DNA of 10,748 nucleotides from Clostridia bacterium (GCA_030445875.1 JASUSX010000044.1:1-10748); one strand, 5' to 3'; positions 1 to 6,768 are shown, counted from the stretch's first letter. The notes: a model not told the origin generated them from the letters alone. Translations and numbers: made by a program.

Positions 1-244
1 CTGCAGTAGAATACCTGTTAGGAGTTCTATTATTCTATCCCTGCGGCCCCCCCTCCGCGGATTGAAGGGCGGAGCCTCCTTTTACCGTGGCCGGGGAGCC
101 GGCTCTGACCCCCGGTACAATGTTAAGGCGCCCGCGGCCGGTTTGAGCCTGGCTGCCTGCAGCAGCAGGTTAACCTGCCGGAGCGCCCTCAGGGAACTTT
201 GCCTGCCGGGAAGTTTGCTTTAAACCCGCCATGGGGTAGCCAGA
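1..244. other. Gene-free left end
   Basis: I find no convincing coding region here. The stretch is GC-rich and full of short inverted repeats, for example a CCGGGG...CCCCGG pair around 92-116 enclosing AGCCGGCT, and the perfect 14-base palindrome listed separately. It lies downstream of the minus-strand gene that ends at 245, so it may contain that gene's transcription end, but no hairpin with a following T-run in the right orientation is evident. A minus-strand ATG near 232 opens a frame of only about 20 codons, which I do not call. Confidence 0.5.
165..178. repeat. Perfect 14-bp palindrome GCAGGTTAACCTGC
   Basis: The 14 bases are identical to their reverse complement, with a central GTTAAC. 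They lie about 65 bases past the stop codon of the minus-strand small membrane protein gene, next to a CTGC/GCAG-rich stretch (154-169). A palindrome this long could be a dimeric protein-binding site or part of a cruciform or terminator-like structure. No T-run follows on either strand, so a terminator is unlikely. Its function is unknown. Confidence 0.4.
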
Positions 245-508
245 TCACTCCTCCACGGACGGAACCTGGGCGCCGGCAGCAGCGGCGGTCCGGGCTTCGT
301 CTACCAGGCCCTGCCACCCGGAGCGGGCTTCCGTGGCCAGCTTTCTGGCTTCATCGCTGATGGTGAGGATACCCTGGGTGGCCAGCACGGCCAGGCGGCG
401 GGCTCCCCGGCGCAGGGGCGGCGCTGCCAGGACACCGGCTGCTACACCTGCGGCTACCAGACCCCACACGCCGAAATTGCGCCCCAAATTCTTTGTTAGA
501 TCGAGCAT
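245..508 (-). CDS. Small one-helix membrane protein (DUF5132-like)
   Basis: This encodes an 87-residue protein. The ATG at 508-506 is preceded on the minus strand by an AAGGAGG site with a spacing of about 8 bases, which fixes the start. Residues about 12-30 form one hydrophobic helix rich in Gly, Ala and Val, followed by Pro-Pro, a basic patch (LRRGARR) and a long amphipathic helix containing the stretch GLVDEARTA. The same layout (hydrophobic helix, Pro, basic residues, charged helix ending in D-hydrophobic-V-x-E-A) recurs in the protein at 5460-5852, so the two look like distant paralogues. The pattern resembles DUF5132-type proteins, which as I recall are often found beside cation-transporting P-type ATPases; that assignment is from memory. 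The gene is divergent from the large ATPase gene, and an accessory or regulatory role at the membrane next to the pump is inferred. Confidence 0.8.
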   Translation of the reverse strand: MLDLTKNLGRNFGVWGLVAAGVAAGVLAAPPLRRGARRLAVLATQGILTISDEARKLATEARSGWQGLVDEARTAAAAGAQVPSVEE

Positions 509-523
509 TGCTGTCGCCTCCTT

Positions 524-552
524 AAAATATTGGCTTAAAAATATTGGCTTAA
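524..552. repeat. Two tandem copies of AAAATATTGGCTTAA
   Basis: The 15-base sequence occurs at 524-538 and again at 538-552, so the period is 14 with one shared base. It sits in the 5' untranslated region of the minus-strand gene, between the predicted transcription start (about 575) and its ribosome binding site (517-523), with one copy directly next to that site. Tandem copies in this position suggest a binding site for a dimeric repressor or an RNA element, but a chance duplication is possible. Confidence 0.6.
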
Positions 553-581
553 CATAAACTTAACAAACTTAATACGCTGTT

Positions 582-610
582 AATATAGCAGTCGGTTGTC
601 CATAAATCAA
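582..610 (-). promoter_or_regulatory. Sigma-A-like promoter for the minus-strand gene
   Basis: Read on the minus strand, TTGATT (610-605) and TATATT (587-582) are separated by exactly 17 bases. Transcription would begin near 575, giving a leader of about 67 bases that contains the 14-base tandem repeat and the AAGGAGG site. The box sequences and spacing agree well with the housekeeping consensus. Confidence 0.65.
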
Positions 611-732
611 GGCCCAAAAATGGCCGTTATAGTCAAGCGGGTGGCCCTGCACCCCTTTTGCTCCATTTTACTGGCTAAAATTGCTTTTTTCGTTAATACT
701 AATCCCCGGGTAATCATGTTTCTAAAGACAGG

Positions 733-3700
733 GTGAGGATTTTGCCAGCTATCCAGGAGCCAGTTACTGTCCGCCACCGCCTGCCCGGACGCCTGCGGTT
801 ATACCTGCCCGCCCTGAAGAGCGGCCGGTTGCCGCCGGCCCCTTTGCAGGCGGCCCTGCAAAAACTGCCGGGGGTGGCCAGGGCCGAGGTGCGTCCGTCC
901 ACCGGCAGCGTGTTGCTTTTCTACCAGCCCCGGAGCACCAGCGAAACCGATTTAATCCAGCAGGCCGGCCGGCTGGCTGCCGGCCCCGTCCCCCCGGCTG
1001 TAACACCAGCGGCCAACACCTCTCCCCCGGCCAGGGATTTTCTGCGCCTGGCCGCCGGGGGGGCTATCCTGGGCGGCCTGGCCCTGAAACGGGTCATCGC
1101 CGGCGAGGCGCCCCTGGCGCGCTCGCCGCGGGTAGTCAACCTGGCCGCCCTGGTCAGCGTGGTCGCCGGTTATCCCCTCCTGCGCCGGGGTGTCACCGCC
1201 CTGGCACGGGGGCGGGGCCTCAATGCCGACCTGCTCCTGGCCGGGGCGTCGTTGAGCCTGCTGCTCCTCCGGGAAAGCCTGCCCGGCCTCTTCATCCTGG
1301 TTCTGGCCGAGGGCCTGCGTTTGACGGAAAAAATGGCCGCTGCCCAAGCCCGGACCGACCTGGCCGCCATCGCCCAGGGCAAAGAGGGGAGCTTACGGCC
1401 GCCATCCCTGCCTCCGGCCGTAGCCGCCGGGGTGGACCGCTATGGGGAGGAGGCCAGCAAGTTAACCCTGGGCCTGGCCGCCGCCACCTACCTCTGGCGG
1501 CGGGATTACCGCCAAGCCCTGGCCATGCTGGTGGCCGGCGCCCCCGTAGCCACTTCCCTGGGCGAAACGGCCCTGGCCGCAGCCGGTATCCGCCAGGCCG
1601 TGGCCAATGGCATCCTGGCCGGCGACGGGCGCCATTTTATGGCCCTGCCTTCCCTGGACACTATGGTCTGGTGCCAGGAGAGCATTTTTGTGGCCGGCAG
1701 GCCGGTAATCGAGGAAGTCTATTCCCTGGACCCGGCTTATCCCCGGGCAAGGCTCCTCACCCTGGCCGCGGCCGCCTGCCGGGAGGTGGCCCATCCCCTG
1801 GGGCCGGCCCTCTGGCACGCCCTCCAGGAACAGGGCCTGCACGCCCCCCGCGCCAGGAAGGCGGAGCTTTTGCCCGGCGGCGCCGTGCGGGCCCAAATTG
1901 AGCAACACGAAGTTACCCTGGCCGCCCCGTCGGCCTTAAAAGGGCTTAAAATCAGCGCCCGGCGCGGCCAGGCCCGCGCCCGGCGTTACCTGCAGACCGG
2001 CCTGCTGCCCCTCTACCTGGTCGTCGACGGCCGCCCGGCCGGCCTCCTGGCCGCAGCCGAACAGCTCAAGGCCGACGCCGCGGCGGTAATTGCCGGCCTG
2101 CGGGAACTGGGTTTCACCCGCCAGGTCCTCTTGAGCTACGGCAGCCGCGAAGAGGCCGAACTGCTGGCGGCCAGGCTGGGGCTCGACGGCTGCCGGTCCG
2201 GTGCTGGCCCCGGAGAAAAGGCCGCCGTTATCAGGGACCTGAAAGACCAGGGCCGCCTGGTGGCGGCCGTCGGCCGGGGGGAGGCGGACGAGGCCGCCCT
2301 GGCGGCCGCCGATTTCAGCCTGGCCCTGGGCCCACCCCTGGCGGCGGCCGATATGCTCGCCTTGAGCACCGACCCGGCGCGGGTGCTGGAAACATTCCGC
2401 CTGGCCCGGCGGGCGCGGGCTTTATACCGCCAGGACTTCCTCCTCGTCCGTGCCTTCAACGCCATCGGCCTGGGCCTGGCCTTCGGGCGCTTTTTCTCCC
2501 CGGCCGCGGCCATGCTGTGGCAGGATTTTTTGAGCCTCATCCTGTTGCTCAATGCCGGCCGCCTGCGCTGGCCGGGCGGGGGACGCGCCCGCGCGGAAGT
2601 GGCCGCCACCCGGGCTGCCGCCCGCCGGCAGGAAGGGGAGCGGGCCACCCTGCACCCTGTACCTGCCCCCGCCTCTGTTCCGGCGCCGCAGCCGGCTGCG
2701 GTCGCCCAGTTCCCCGGCTGGCAGGACACCCCCCTGCCCGCCCTGCTGGCCACCTTGCAGGTCGAACCGGAGCAGGGCCTTACCCGCGCCGAGGCGGCCC
2801 GGCGCCTGCAGGTTTACGGGCCCAACACCCTGATGGAGGCGCGGCCCATCACCTTCTGGGACCGGGTCAAGGGCCAGCTCCAGAACCATATGGTGCGGCT
2901 GCTCATGGGCACCTCCCTGGTCAACGTCTTCATGGGTAAGATCAGCGACGCGGCCACCATCATGGGTATCGTCGCCTTGAACGCCGTCCTGGGCGCCTTC
3001 CAGGAAAGCCAGGCCGACGAGGCCCTGCGCGCCCTGCGCCGGCTGGAGGTGCCGCGGGCGCTGGTGGTGCGGGACGGCCGCGAGCAGGAGGTGCCGGCGG
3101 CCGAACTGGTGCCCGGCGACGTGATCCTGGTAAGCAGCGGCGACCGGGTGCCTGCCGACGCCCGCCTGCTGGCCGGCTTCCAGCTGGAGGTGGAAGAGGC
3201 CTCCCTGACGGGCGAGTCGGTGCCGGTGGGCAAAAACCCCCGCGCCCAGGGCAACGGCGCCGCCCTGTTCCTGGGGACAAGCGTCACCCGCGGCCGCGGC
3301 CGCGCCGTGGTCTGCGCCACCGGCATGGCCACCGAGATGGGCCGCATCGCCGCCATGCTGGAGGAAAAAGAGCCCCGGCCCACCGTTTTGCAGCAGAACT
3401 TGAGCCACCTGGGCCGGCGCCTGATGCACATCTCCCTGGGCGCCTGCGGCCTGATGATCGTGAGCGGCCTTTTGCGGGGCCAGGGCCTGCTGGACATGGT
3501 CCTTTCCGGCACCAGCCTGGCCGTGGCCGCCATCCCCGAAGGCCTGCCGGCCGTCGCCACCGTTTCCCTGGCCGCCGGCGTCCAGCGCATGGCGCAGCGC
3601 CGGGCCATCGTGCGCCGCATGGGGGCGGTGGAGGCCCTGGGCGGCGTAACCGTCATCTGCAGCGACAAGACCGGCACCCTGACCAAAAACCAGATGACCG

Positions 3701-5349
3701 TCCGCCGGATCTACACCGGCCGCTGGTGGGAAGTCAGCGGCGAAGGTTATAACCCGGAAGGAACCTTTAAGAGCGCCGACGGCCGCGATAGCGACGAAGG
3801 CCTGCGCCTGGCCCTGATGGCCGCCGCCCTGTGTAACGAGGCCCGCCTGATCGAGCCGGCCGGGGCGGGGGAAAGCTGGCAGGTCGGCGGCGACCCCACC
3901 GAGGCCGCCCTGCTGGTGGCGGCGGCCAAGGCCGGCCTCTGGCCCGAGGACCTCAAACAAAAATACCCCCTCAGGCGCATGGTGCCCTTTGAAAGCAGCC
4001 GCCGCCGCATGCTGGTGGCCTGCAGCGGGCCCGAAGGGGGCACGGCCTGGGTCTTTGCCAAGGGCGCCCCTGACGCCCTCCTCGACTGCTGCACCACCTT
4101 CCTCGCCGAAGGGCGGGATACCCCCCTCCATGAGGCGCGGCGGCGTTTCATCCTCCAGCAGGCAAGGGGCATGTCGGCCGCGGCCCTGCGCGTCCTGGCC
4201 GTGGCCTACAAGCGCTGCGACCCGGCGATCTTGACCGTGGACGACGCCGACCTGGAAGCGAGCCTGGCCGGCGATCTCACCTTTGCCGGCCTGATCGGCA
4301 TGTACGACCCGCCGCGGCCGGAAGTCTGCACCGCCCTGGCCAGCTGCCGCCAGGCGGGCATCGAGGTCAAAATGATCACCGGCGACCACCCGGCCACGGC
4401 GCGGGCCATCGCCCTGGAACTGGGTTTGATCGAGCCCGACGACCGGGTGGTCACCAGCGCCGAGCTGGCGGGCCTGGCGGGGGAAGAGCTGGCCGCCGTG
4501 GCCGGGGAGGCCCGCATCTTCGCCCAGGTGCTGCCCCGGCACAAATACGAGCTGGTCCGCGCCTTAAAGAACCAGGGCCACATTGTGGTCATGACCGGCG
4601 ACGGCATCAACGACGCCCCGGCGGTGAAAGAGGCCGACATCGGCATTGCCATGGGTCAGACCGGCACCGACGTCACCCGCGAAGCCGCCAGCCTGGTCAT
4701 CAGCGACGACAACTTCGCCACCATCGTCGCCGCCGTGGAAGAGGGACGGGCCACCTTCCAGAATATCCGCCGCAGCCTTTTATACCTGCTGGCCACCAAC
4801 GCCGGCGAAGTGGTGCTGATGCTGGCCGCCACCATGAAGGGCCTGCCCCTGCCCCTCCTGCCCCTGCAGCTGCTCTGGATCAACCTCATCGGCGACGGCC
4901 TGCCGGCCCTGGCCCTGGGTGTGGCCCCGCCGGCGCCTGACGTTATGGCAGCACCGCCGCCAGGGAAGCAGTCCTTTTTAACCAGGGATTTCAACCTGCG
5001 GGTGCTCGCCACCGGCATCGCCAGCGGGCTGACCTCCCTGTTCACCTTCCAGCATTTCCTGCGCACGCGGGACCTGGCCACGGCCCGCACCCTGACCTTT
5101 ACCACCCTCACCGGGCAGCAGATCCTCTATGCCTACACCTGCCGCCCGCCGGGAAAACCGTCCCGCTTCCTGCTGGCTTCCGGGGCCATTTCTGCTGGCC
5201 TGATGGGAATATCCGTCTATTGGCCGCTGGCCCGGCGCCTGTTCCATACCCGGCCCCTGAACCCCGGCGAGTGGCTGGCGACCCTGCCCTTGATGCTCCT
5301 GCCGGCCGTCACCGAGGTCTTGCCCGGCATGCAAAACAAGGTAAAATAA
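733..5349 (+). CDS. Giant P-type cation ATPase: inactive P1B-like half fused to active P2-type pump
   Basis: This encodes a 1538-residue membrane pump, nearly twice the usual length. Residues about 12-65 form an HMA-like domain (HRLPGRLRL) without CxxC. Residues about 105-612 align by eye with a P1B ATPase but lack the actuator domain: the sequence passes from about 200 straight to DRYGEEASK at 235. The CPC site reads GAP (269-271), DKTGT reads CQESI (314-318), and GDGxND reads GRGEAD (514-519). After a Pro/Ala linker (about 613-662) comes a complete P2-type pump: actuator TGES 826-829, M4 IPEGLP 934-939, phospho-Asp D978 in DKTGT, KGAPDAL 1110-1116, TGD 1216-1218 and TGDGINDAP 1288-1296. N1356 and E1359 in M5 and N1384 and D1388 in M6 match SERCA calcium ligands, so Ca2+ export is a reasonable guess. 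Mycobacterial CtpH and CtpI are similarly long. The start is GTG 733; TTG 742, preceded by GGTGAGG, is an alternative. Confidence 0.9.
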   Translation: MRILPAIQEPVTVRHRLPGRLRLYLPALKSGRLPPAPLQAALQKLPGVARAEVRPSTGSVLLFYQPRSTSETDLIQQAGRLAAGPVPPAVTPAANTSPPARDFLRLAAGGAILGGLALKRVIAGEAPLARSPRVVNLAALVSVVAGYPLLRRGVTALARGRGLNADLLLAGASLSLLLLRESLPGLFILVLAEGLRLTEKMAAAQARTDLAAIAQGKEGSLRPPSLPPAVAAGVDRYGEEASKLTLGLAAATYLWRRDYRQALAMLVAGAPVATSLGETALAAAGIRQAVANGILAGDGRHFMALPSLDTMVWCQESIFVAGRPVIEEVYSLDPAYPRARLLTLAAAACREVAHPLGPALWHALQEQGLHAPRARKAELLPGGAVRAQIEQHEVTLAAPSALKGLKISARRGQARARRYLQTGLLPLYLVVDGRPAGLLAAAEQLKADAAAVIAGLRELGFTRQVLLSYGSREEAELLAARLGLDGCRSGAGPGEKAAVIRDLKDQGRLVAAVGRGEADEAALAAADFSLALGPPLAAADMLALSTDPARVLETFRLARRARALYRQDFLLVRAFNAIGLGLAFGRFFSPAAAMLWQDFLSLILLLNAGRLRWPGGGRARAEVAATRAAARRQEGERATLHPVPAPASVPAPQPAAVAQFPGWQDTPLPALLATLQVEPEQGLTRAEAARRLQVYGPNTLMEARPITFWDRVKGQLQNHMVRLLMGTSLVNVFMGKISDAATIMGIVALNAVLGAFQESQADEALRALRRLEVPRALVVRDGREQEVPAAELVPGDVILVSSGDRVPADARLLAGFQLEVEEASLTGESVPVGKNPRAQGNGAALFLGTSVTRGRGRAVVCATGMATEMGRIAAMLEEKEPRPTVLQQNLSHLGRRLMHISLGACGLMIVSGLLRGQGLLDMVLSGTSLAVAAIPEGLPAVATVSLAAGVQRMAQRRAIVRRMGAVEALGGVTVICSDKTGTLTKNQMTVRRIYTGRWWEVSGEGYNPEGTFKSADGRDSDEGLRLALMAAALCNEARLIEPAGAGESWQVGGDPTEAALLVAAAKAGLWPEDLKQKYPLRRMVPFESSRRRMLVACSGPEGGTAWVFAKGAPDALLDCCTTFLAEGRDTPLHEARRRFILQQARGMSAAALRVLAVAYKRCDPAILTVDDADLEASLAGDLTFAGLIGMYDPPRPEVCTALASCRQAGIEVKMITGDHPATARAIALELGLIEPDDRVVTSAELAGLAGEELAAVAGEARIFAQVLPRHKYELVRALKNQGHIVVMTGDGINDAPAVKEADIGIAMGQTGTDVTREAASLVISDDNFATIVAAVEEGRATFQNIRRSLLYLLATNAGEVVLMLAATMKGLPLPLLPLQLLWINLIGDGLPALALGVAPPAPDVMAAPPPGKQSFLTRDFNLRVLATGIASGLTSLFTFQHFLRTRDLATARTLTFTTLTGQQILYAYTCRPPGKPSRFLLASGAISAGLMGISVYWPLARRLFHTRPLNPGEWLATLPLMLLPAVTEVLPGMQNKVK

Positions 5350-5459
5350 AATAAACCGTGGCGGCATACCGCCGCCAGCGAACGGGAGAAATGAGAGGCA
5401 AGCCTCCCACCTCTCACCTCCCACCTCACACATCATATTTCGGAGGAGAGGGGAACACC
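5350..5459 (+). promoter_or_regulatory. Pyrimidine-rich leader with 14-base tandem repeat before the small gene
   Basis: After the ATPase stop codon there is a compact hairpin (GGCGGC/GCCGCC with loop ATACC, about 5360-5376) with no T-run. CCTCCCACCTC then occurs at 5403-5413 and again at 5417-5427 (period 14). CCTCTCA at 5410-5416 can pair with TGAGAGG at 5392-5398. The same CCTCTC can also pair with GAGAGG at 5446-5451, which belongs to the GGAGGAGAGGGG ribosome binding site of the next gene. The two pairings exclude each other, so translation could be modulated here, but a repetitive genomic sequence with no role is equally possible. Confidence 0.4.
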
Positions 5460-5852
5460 ATGGCCGCCAATGGCAATTTAGAAGAAGTTATTACCCGTAT
5501 CGTCCGCGACGAGGTGCGCCGCGCCCTGGCGGCAAACGGCGGCGCCAGGACCGCCGCTGCCGCCGGGGAAGGGGGGCGGGGTGAAGGTTTGCGTTTCCCC
5601 AATCTGGGCGCCAACGCGGAAGCCAAAGCCTTTCTCCTGGGTGTGGCCGCCGCCCTGGCCCTGGCCGCCTTGTGGCCCACCCTGAAGCCGGCCGTCAAGT
5701 CCAGCTTGAAGGGGGCTATCCAGGGCTTATCGGAGTTGAGCGAGCAGGTGAAGTCCGTCCTGGGGGAAACGAAGGAAGCCCTGGCCGACATCGTCGCCGA
5801 GGCCCAGTTTGAAAAAATGAAGGCCGAGCTGGGACCGGAGGCCGGTGAATAA
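5460..5852 (+). CDS. Small one-helix membrane protein (DUF5132-like), downstream of the ATPase
   Basis: This encodes 130 residues. ATG 5460 follows a strong GGAGGAGAGGGG site (5442-5453), which selects it over an upstream in-frame start at 5358. Residues 5-25 form a charged amphipathic helix (EEVITRIVRDEVRRAL), residues about 26-48 are a flexible Gly/Ala segment, residues about 55-72 form one hydrophobic helix ending at WPTLKP, and residues 75-125 form a long charged helix with ALADIVAEA. The hydrophobic-helix and tail region matches the layout of the divergent 87-residue protein at 245-508. It lies 110 bases after the pump gene on the same strand and probably shares its transcript. A role as membrane accessory to the pump is inferred from position; no enzymatic motif is present. 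Confidence 0.85.
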   Translation: MAANGNLEEVITRIVRDEVRRALAANGGARTAAAAGEGGRGEGLRFPNLGANAEAKAFLLGVAAALALAALWPTLKPAVKSSLKGAIQGLSELSEQVKSVLGETKEALADIVAEAQFEKMKAELGPEAGE

Positions 5853-5856
5853 TTAA

Positions 5857-5885
5857 TTGCCTTGTACCAGCGACTGTTATATAAC
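5857..5885 (+). promoter_or_regulatory. Sigma-A-like promoter
   Basis: TTGCCT (5857-5862) and TATAAC (5880-5885) are separated by 17 bases, just after the stop codon of the preceding gene. The start of transcription would be near 5892, about 95 bases before the next small gene. Two GC-rich hairpins follow in this leader: CCGGC/GCCGG with loop TTGC around 5907-5920, and GCCGG/CCGGC around 5935-5954. Neither has a T-run. Confidence 0.55.
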
Positions 5886-5986
5886 GCTTAGAGGCTTTGC
5901 CAGGCGCCGGCTTGCGCCGGGGCCTGCGGGAATGCCGGTTTCCGACTTCCGGCCTCATGATCCTGCTTTGTGGAGGTATAGTCGTC

Positions 5987-6214
5987 TTGGCCAGTTTTGA
6001 CGAACTGCAACAGGCCCTGGCGGACTTGCGGCAGGCCGCCCTGCGCGCCGTAGACATCAGCGCCGAACTGCGCCTCAAAGACCCCGGCGCGCGCCAGGAG
6101 GTAGCCCGGCAGTGGGAAGAGACCCTGGGTGCCTTCTGGCATTATATCAAGCAAAAGGGGAAAGAGACCAACCAGAACCTGCTGGCGGGGATTTCCTTCC
6201 CGCCCCGGCGGTAA
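5987..6214 (+). CDS. Small charged helical protein of unknown function
   Basis: I do not recognise the family. The TTG at 5987 lies 10 bases after GGAGGT (5972-5977) and gives a 75-residue soluble protein beginning MASFDELQQAL. An in-frame ATG at 5957 would add a hydrophobic stub (MILLCGG) but has no ribosome binding site, and the GGAGGT would then lie inside the gene, so I prefer the TTG. The sequence is almost wholly helical and charged, with heptad-like spacing in residues 5-30 and a conserved-looking WEETLGAFWHYIKQKG segment in the middle. No signal peptide or transmembrane segment is seen. It has its own likely promoter (5857-5885) and follows the pump module, so a link to it is possible but unproven. 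Confidence 0.65.
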   Translation: MASFDELQQALADLRQAALRAVDISAELRLKDPGARQEVARQWEETLGAFWHYIKQKGKETNQNLLAGISFPPRR

Positions 6215-6221
6215 GGAGTAT

Positions 6222-6458
6222 ATTACTACAGCTAGCCCCCTCCCTGTAGCCCGGGGGGCGGAGTTCACCCGTGAGCAAGGGGCGGCCTGACAACAGCCGT
6301 CCCTAATGGCGCTTAGGATTGAAGGTAGCGGGCCCGTCTTTTAATTACTGGAGTGAAGAGGTCCTGTGGTTTGTGCCGGTAAGGGTAATCGTGTAGCGCA
6401 TGGGGCAGACAGGAGTAAAAGCAAGCCGGGTGGTTGGCCACTGGCCCCGGCTTTTTTA
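6222..6458 (+). ncRNA. Candidate structured RNA ending in an intrinsic terminator
   Basis: This gene-free segment has the look of a folded RNA gene. Distant arms can pair: TTACT (6223-6227) with AGTAA (6414-6418), then GCCCC (6234-6238) with GGGGC (6402-6406), separated by a symmetric 6-7 base internal loop. Inside are a hairpin GCCCCC/GGGGGC (about 6234-6259, competing with the outer stem) and an 8-bp stem GGGGCGGC/GCCGTCCC with a 9-base loop (about 6279-6303). An intrinsic terminator follows immediately at 6423-6457. A length of about 200 nt with a closing stem and open middle would suit 6S RNA, but I see no sequence signature that settles it. No clear promoter is visible just upstream, and the piece could instead be a long 3' untranslated region of the gene ending at 6214. 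Confidence 0.35.
6423..6457 (+). terminator. Intrinsic terminator
   Basis: AAGCCGGG (6423-6430) pairs with CCCGGCTT (6446-6453), giving 8 bp around a 15-base loop, and is followed by an unbroken run of T to 6457. This is a convincing rho-independent terminator on the plus strand. It ends the transcript containing the small gene at 5987-6214 and/or the candidate structured RNA, and separates the pump region from the pilus operon. Confidence 0.85.
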
Positions 6459-6576
6459 TTAAGGGCAAAAAGTTGCCGGCGTTACAGGTCTGCGGATGTT
6501 TCGTCATGTTACGAAGACGGATGATGGTAAAATATGGAATAAATAGATCTTTAACGTAAAATTAAAACCGGCCTTA
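6459..6576. other. AT-rich spacer with a short inverted repeat
   Basis: No gene is seen between the terminator and the promoter of the pilus operon. TTCGT (6500-6504) and ACGAA (6511-6515) form an inverted repeat with a 6-base gap, about 60 bases before the -35 box. It could be an operator for a dimeric regulator of the pilus genes, although the distance is large and the arms are only 5 bases. Confidence 0.3.
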
Positions 6577-6605
6577 TTGATTTTAACAGGAAGGGGTTAT
6601 ATTAT
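6577..6605 (+). promoter_or_regulatory. Sigma-A-like promoter of the tad operon
   Basis: TTGATT (6577-6582) and TATTAT (6600-6605) are separated by 17 bases, and an overlapping TATATT (6598-6603) has a 15-base spacing. The surrounding DNA is AT-rich. Transcription from about 6612 would give a leader of roughly 157 bases before the tadE start, which includes the alternative hairpins at 6683-6737. Confidence 0.6.
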
Positions 6606-6682
6606 ATACTCGGGCATGGCAATAAGTAAGATGGAAAAAGCGGTAATTTTGAATTTCTACTCGCATGCTACCTCCCCCGGGC

Positions 6683-6737
6683 AGCGAAGGACGGAGTCTA
6701 TCCTGGATAAAGGGCGGTCTTAACCGTCCTTTTCGCT
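6683..6737 (+). promoter_or_regulatory. Leader with two mutually exclusive hairpins (attenuator candidate)
   Basis: Hairpin A: AAAGGGCGGT (6709-6718) pairs with ACCGTCCTTT (6723-6732), 10 bp with one G-U and a CTTA loop, ending in a short T4 run. Hairpin B: AAGGACGG (6687-6694) pairs perfectly with CCGTCCTT (6724-6731), and AGCG (6683-6686) can extend it to CGCT (6734-6737) across a TT bulge. Both use the same 3' arm, so only one can form. This is the geometry of a terminator/antiterminator or attenuator pair upstream of a regulated operon. The T-run is short, so terminator strength is doubtful. The sequence does not match the c-di-GMP-I, T-box or other riboswitch signatures that I know. Confidence 0.45.
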
Positions 6738-6768
6738 TAGAGTGGGAGGACAGGAGGGAACGGATTAA

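Noticed and set aside
2422..4542. 706-codon open frame on the minus strand inside the ATPase gene
   Set aside because: It is the antisense shadow of a GC-rich gene: the translation is His/Gln/Gly-rich with no domain, and the plus strand has all P-type ATPase motifs in this interval.
5401..5430. CRISPR-like or satellite repeat
   Set aside because: There are only two 11-base copies with a 3-base gap and no spacers, so it is a short tandem duplication only.
5358..5459. Upstream extension of the 130-residue protein to a start at 5358
   Set aside because: The added residues come from the repeat-rich leader, and the strong GGAGGAGAGGGG site would then lie within the gene. ATG 5460 is far better placed.
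6313..6507. 64-codon minus-strand frame in the gap before the pilus operon
   Set aside because: It has no ribosome binding site, its composition is not protein-like, and it runs across the plus-strand terminator and candidate structured RNA.
6612..6768. c-di-GMP-I or T-box riboswitch upstream of tadE
   Set aside because: The hallmark sequences (ACGCAAAGC and GGUAGC-type core; AGGGUGGNACCGCG) are absent. Only the alternative hairpins are supported.
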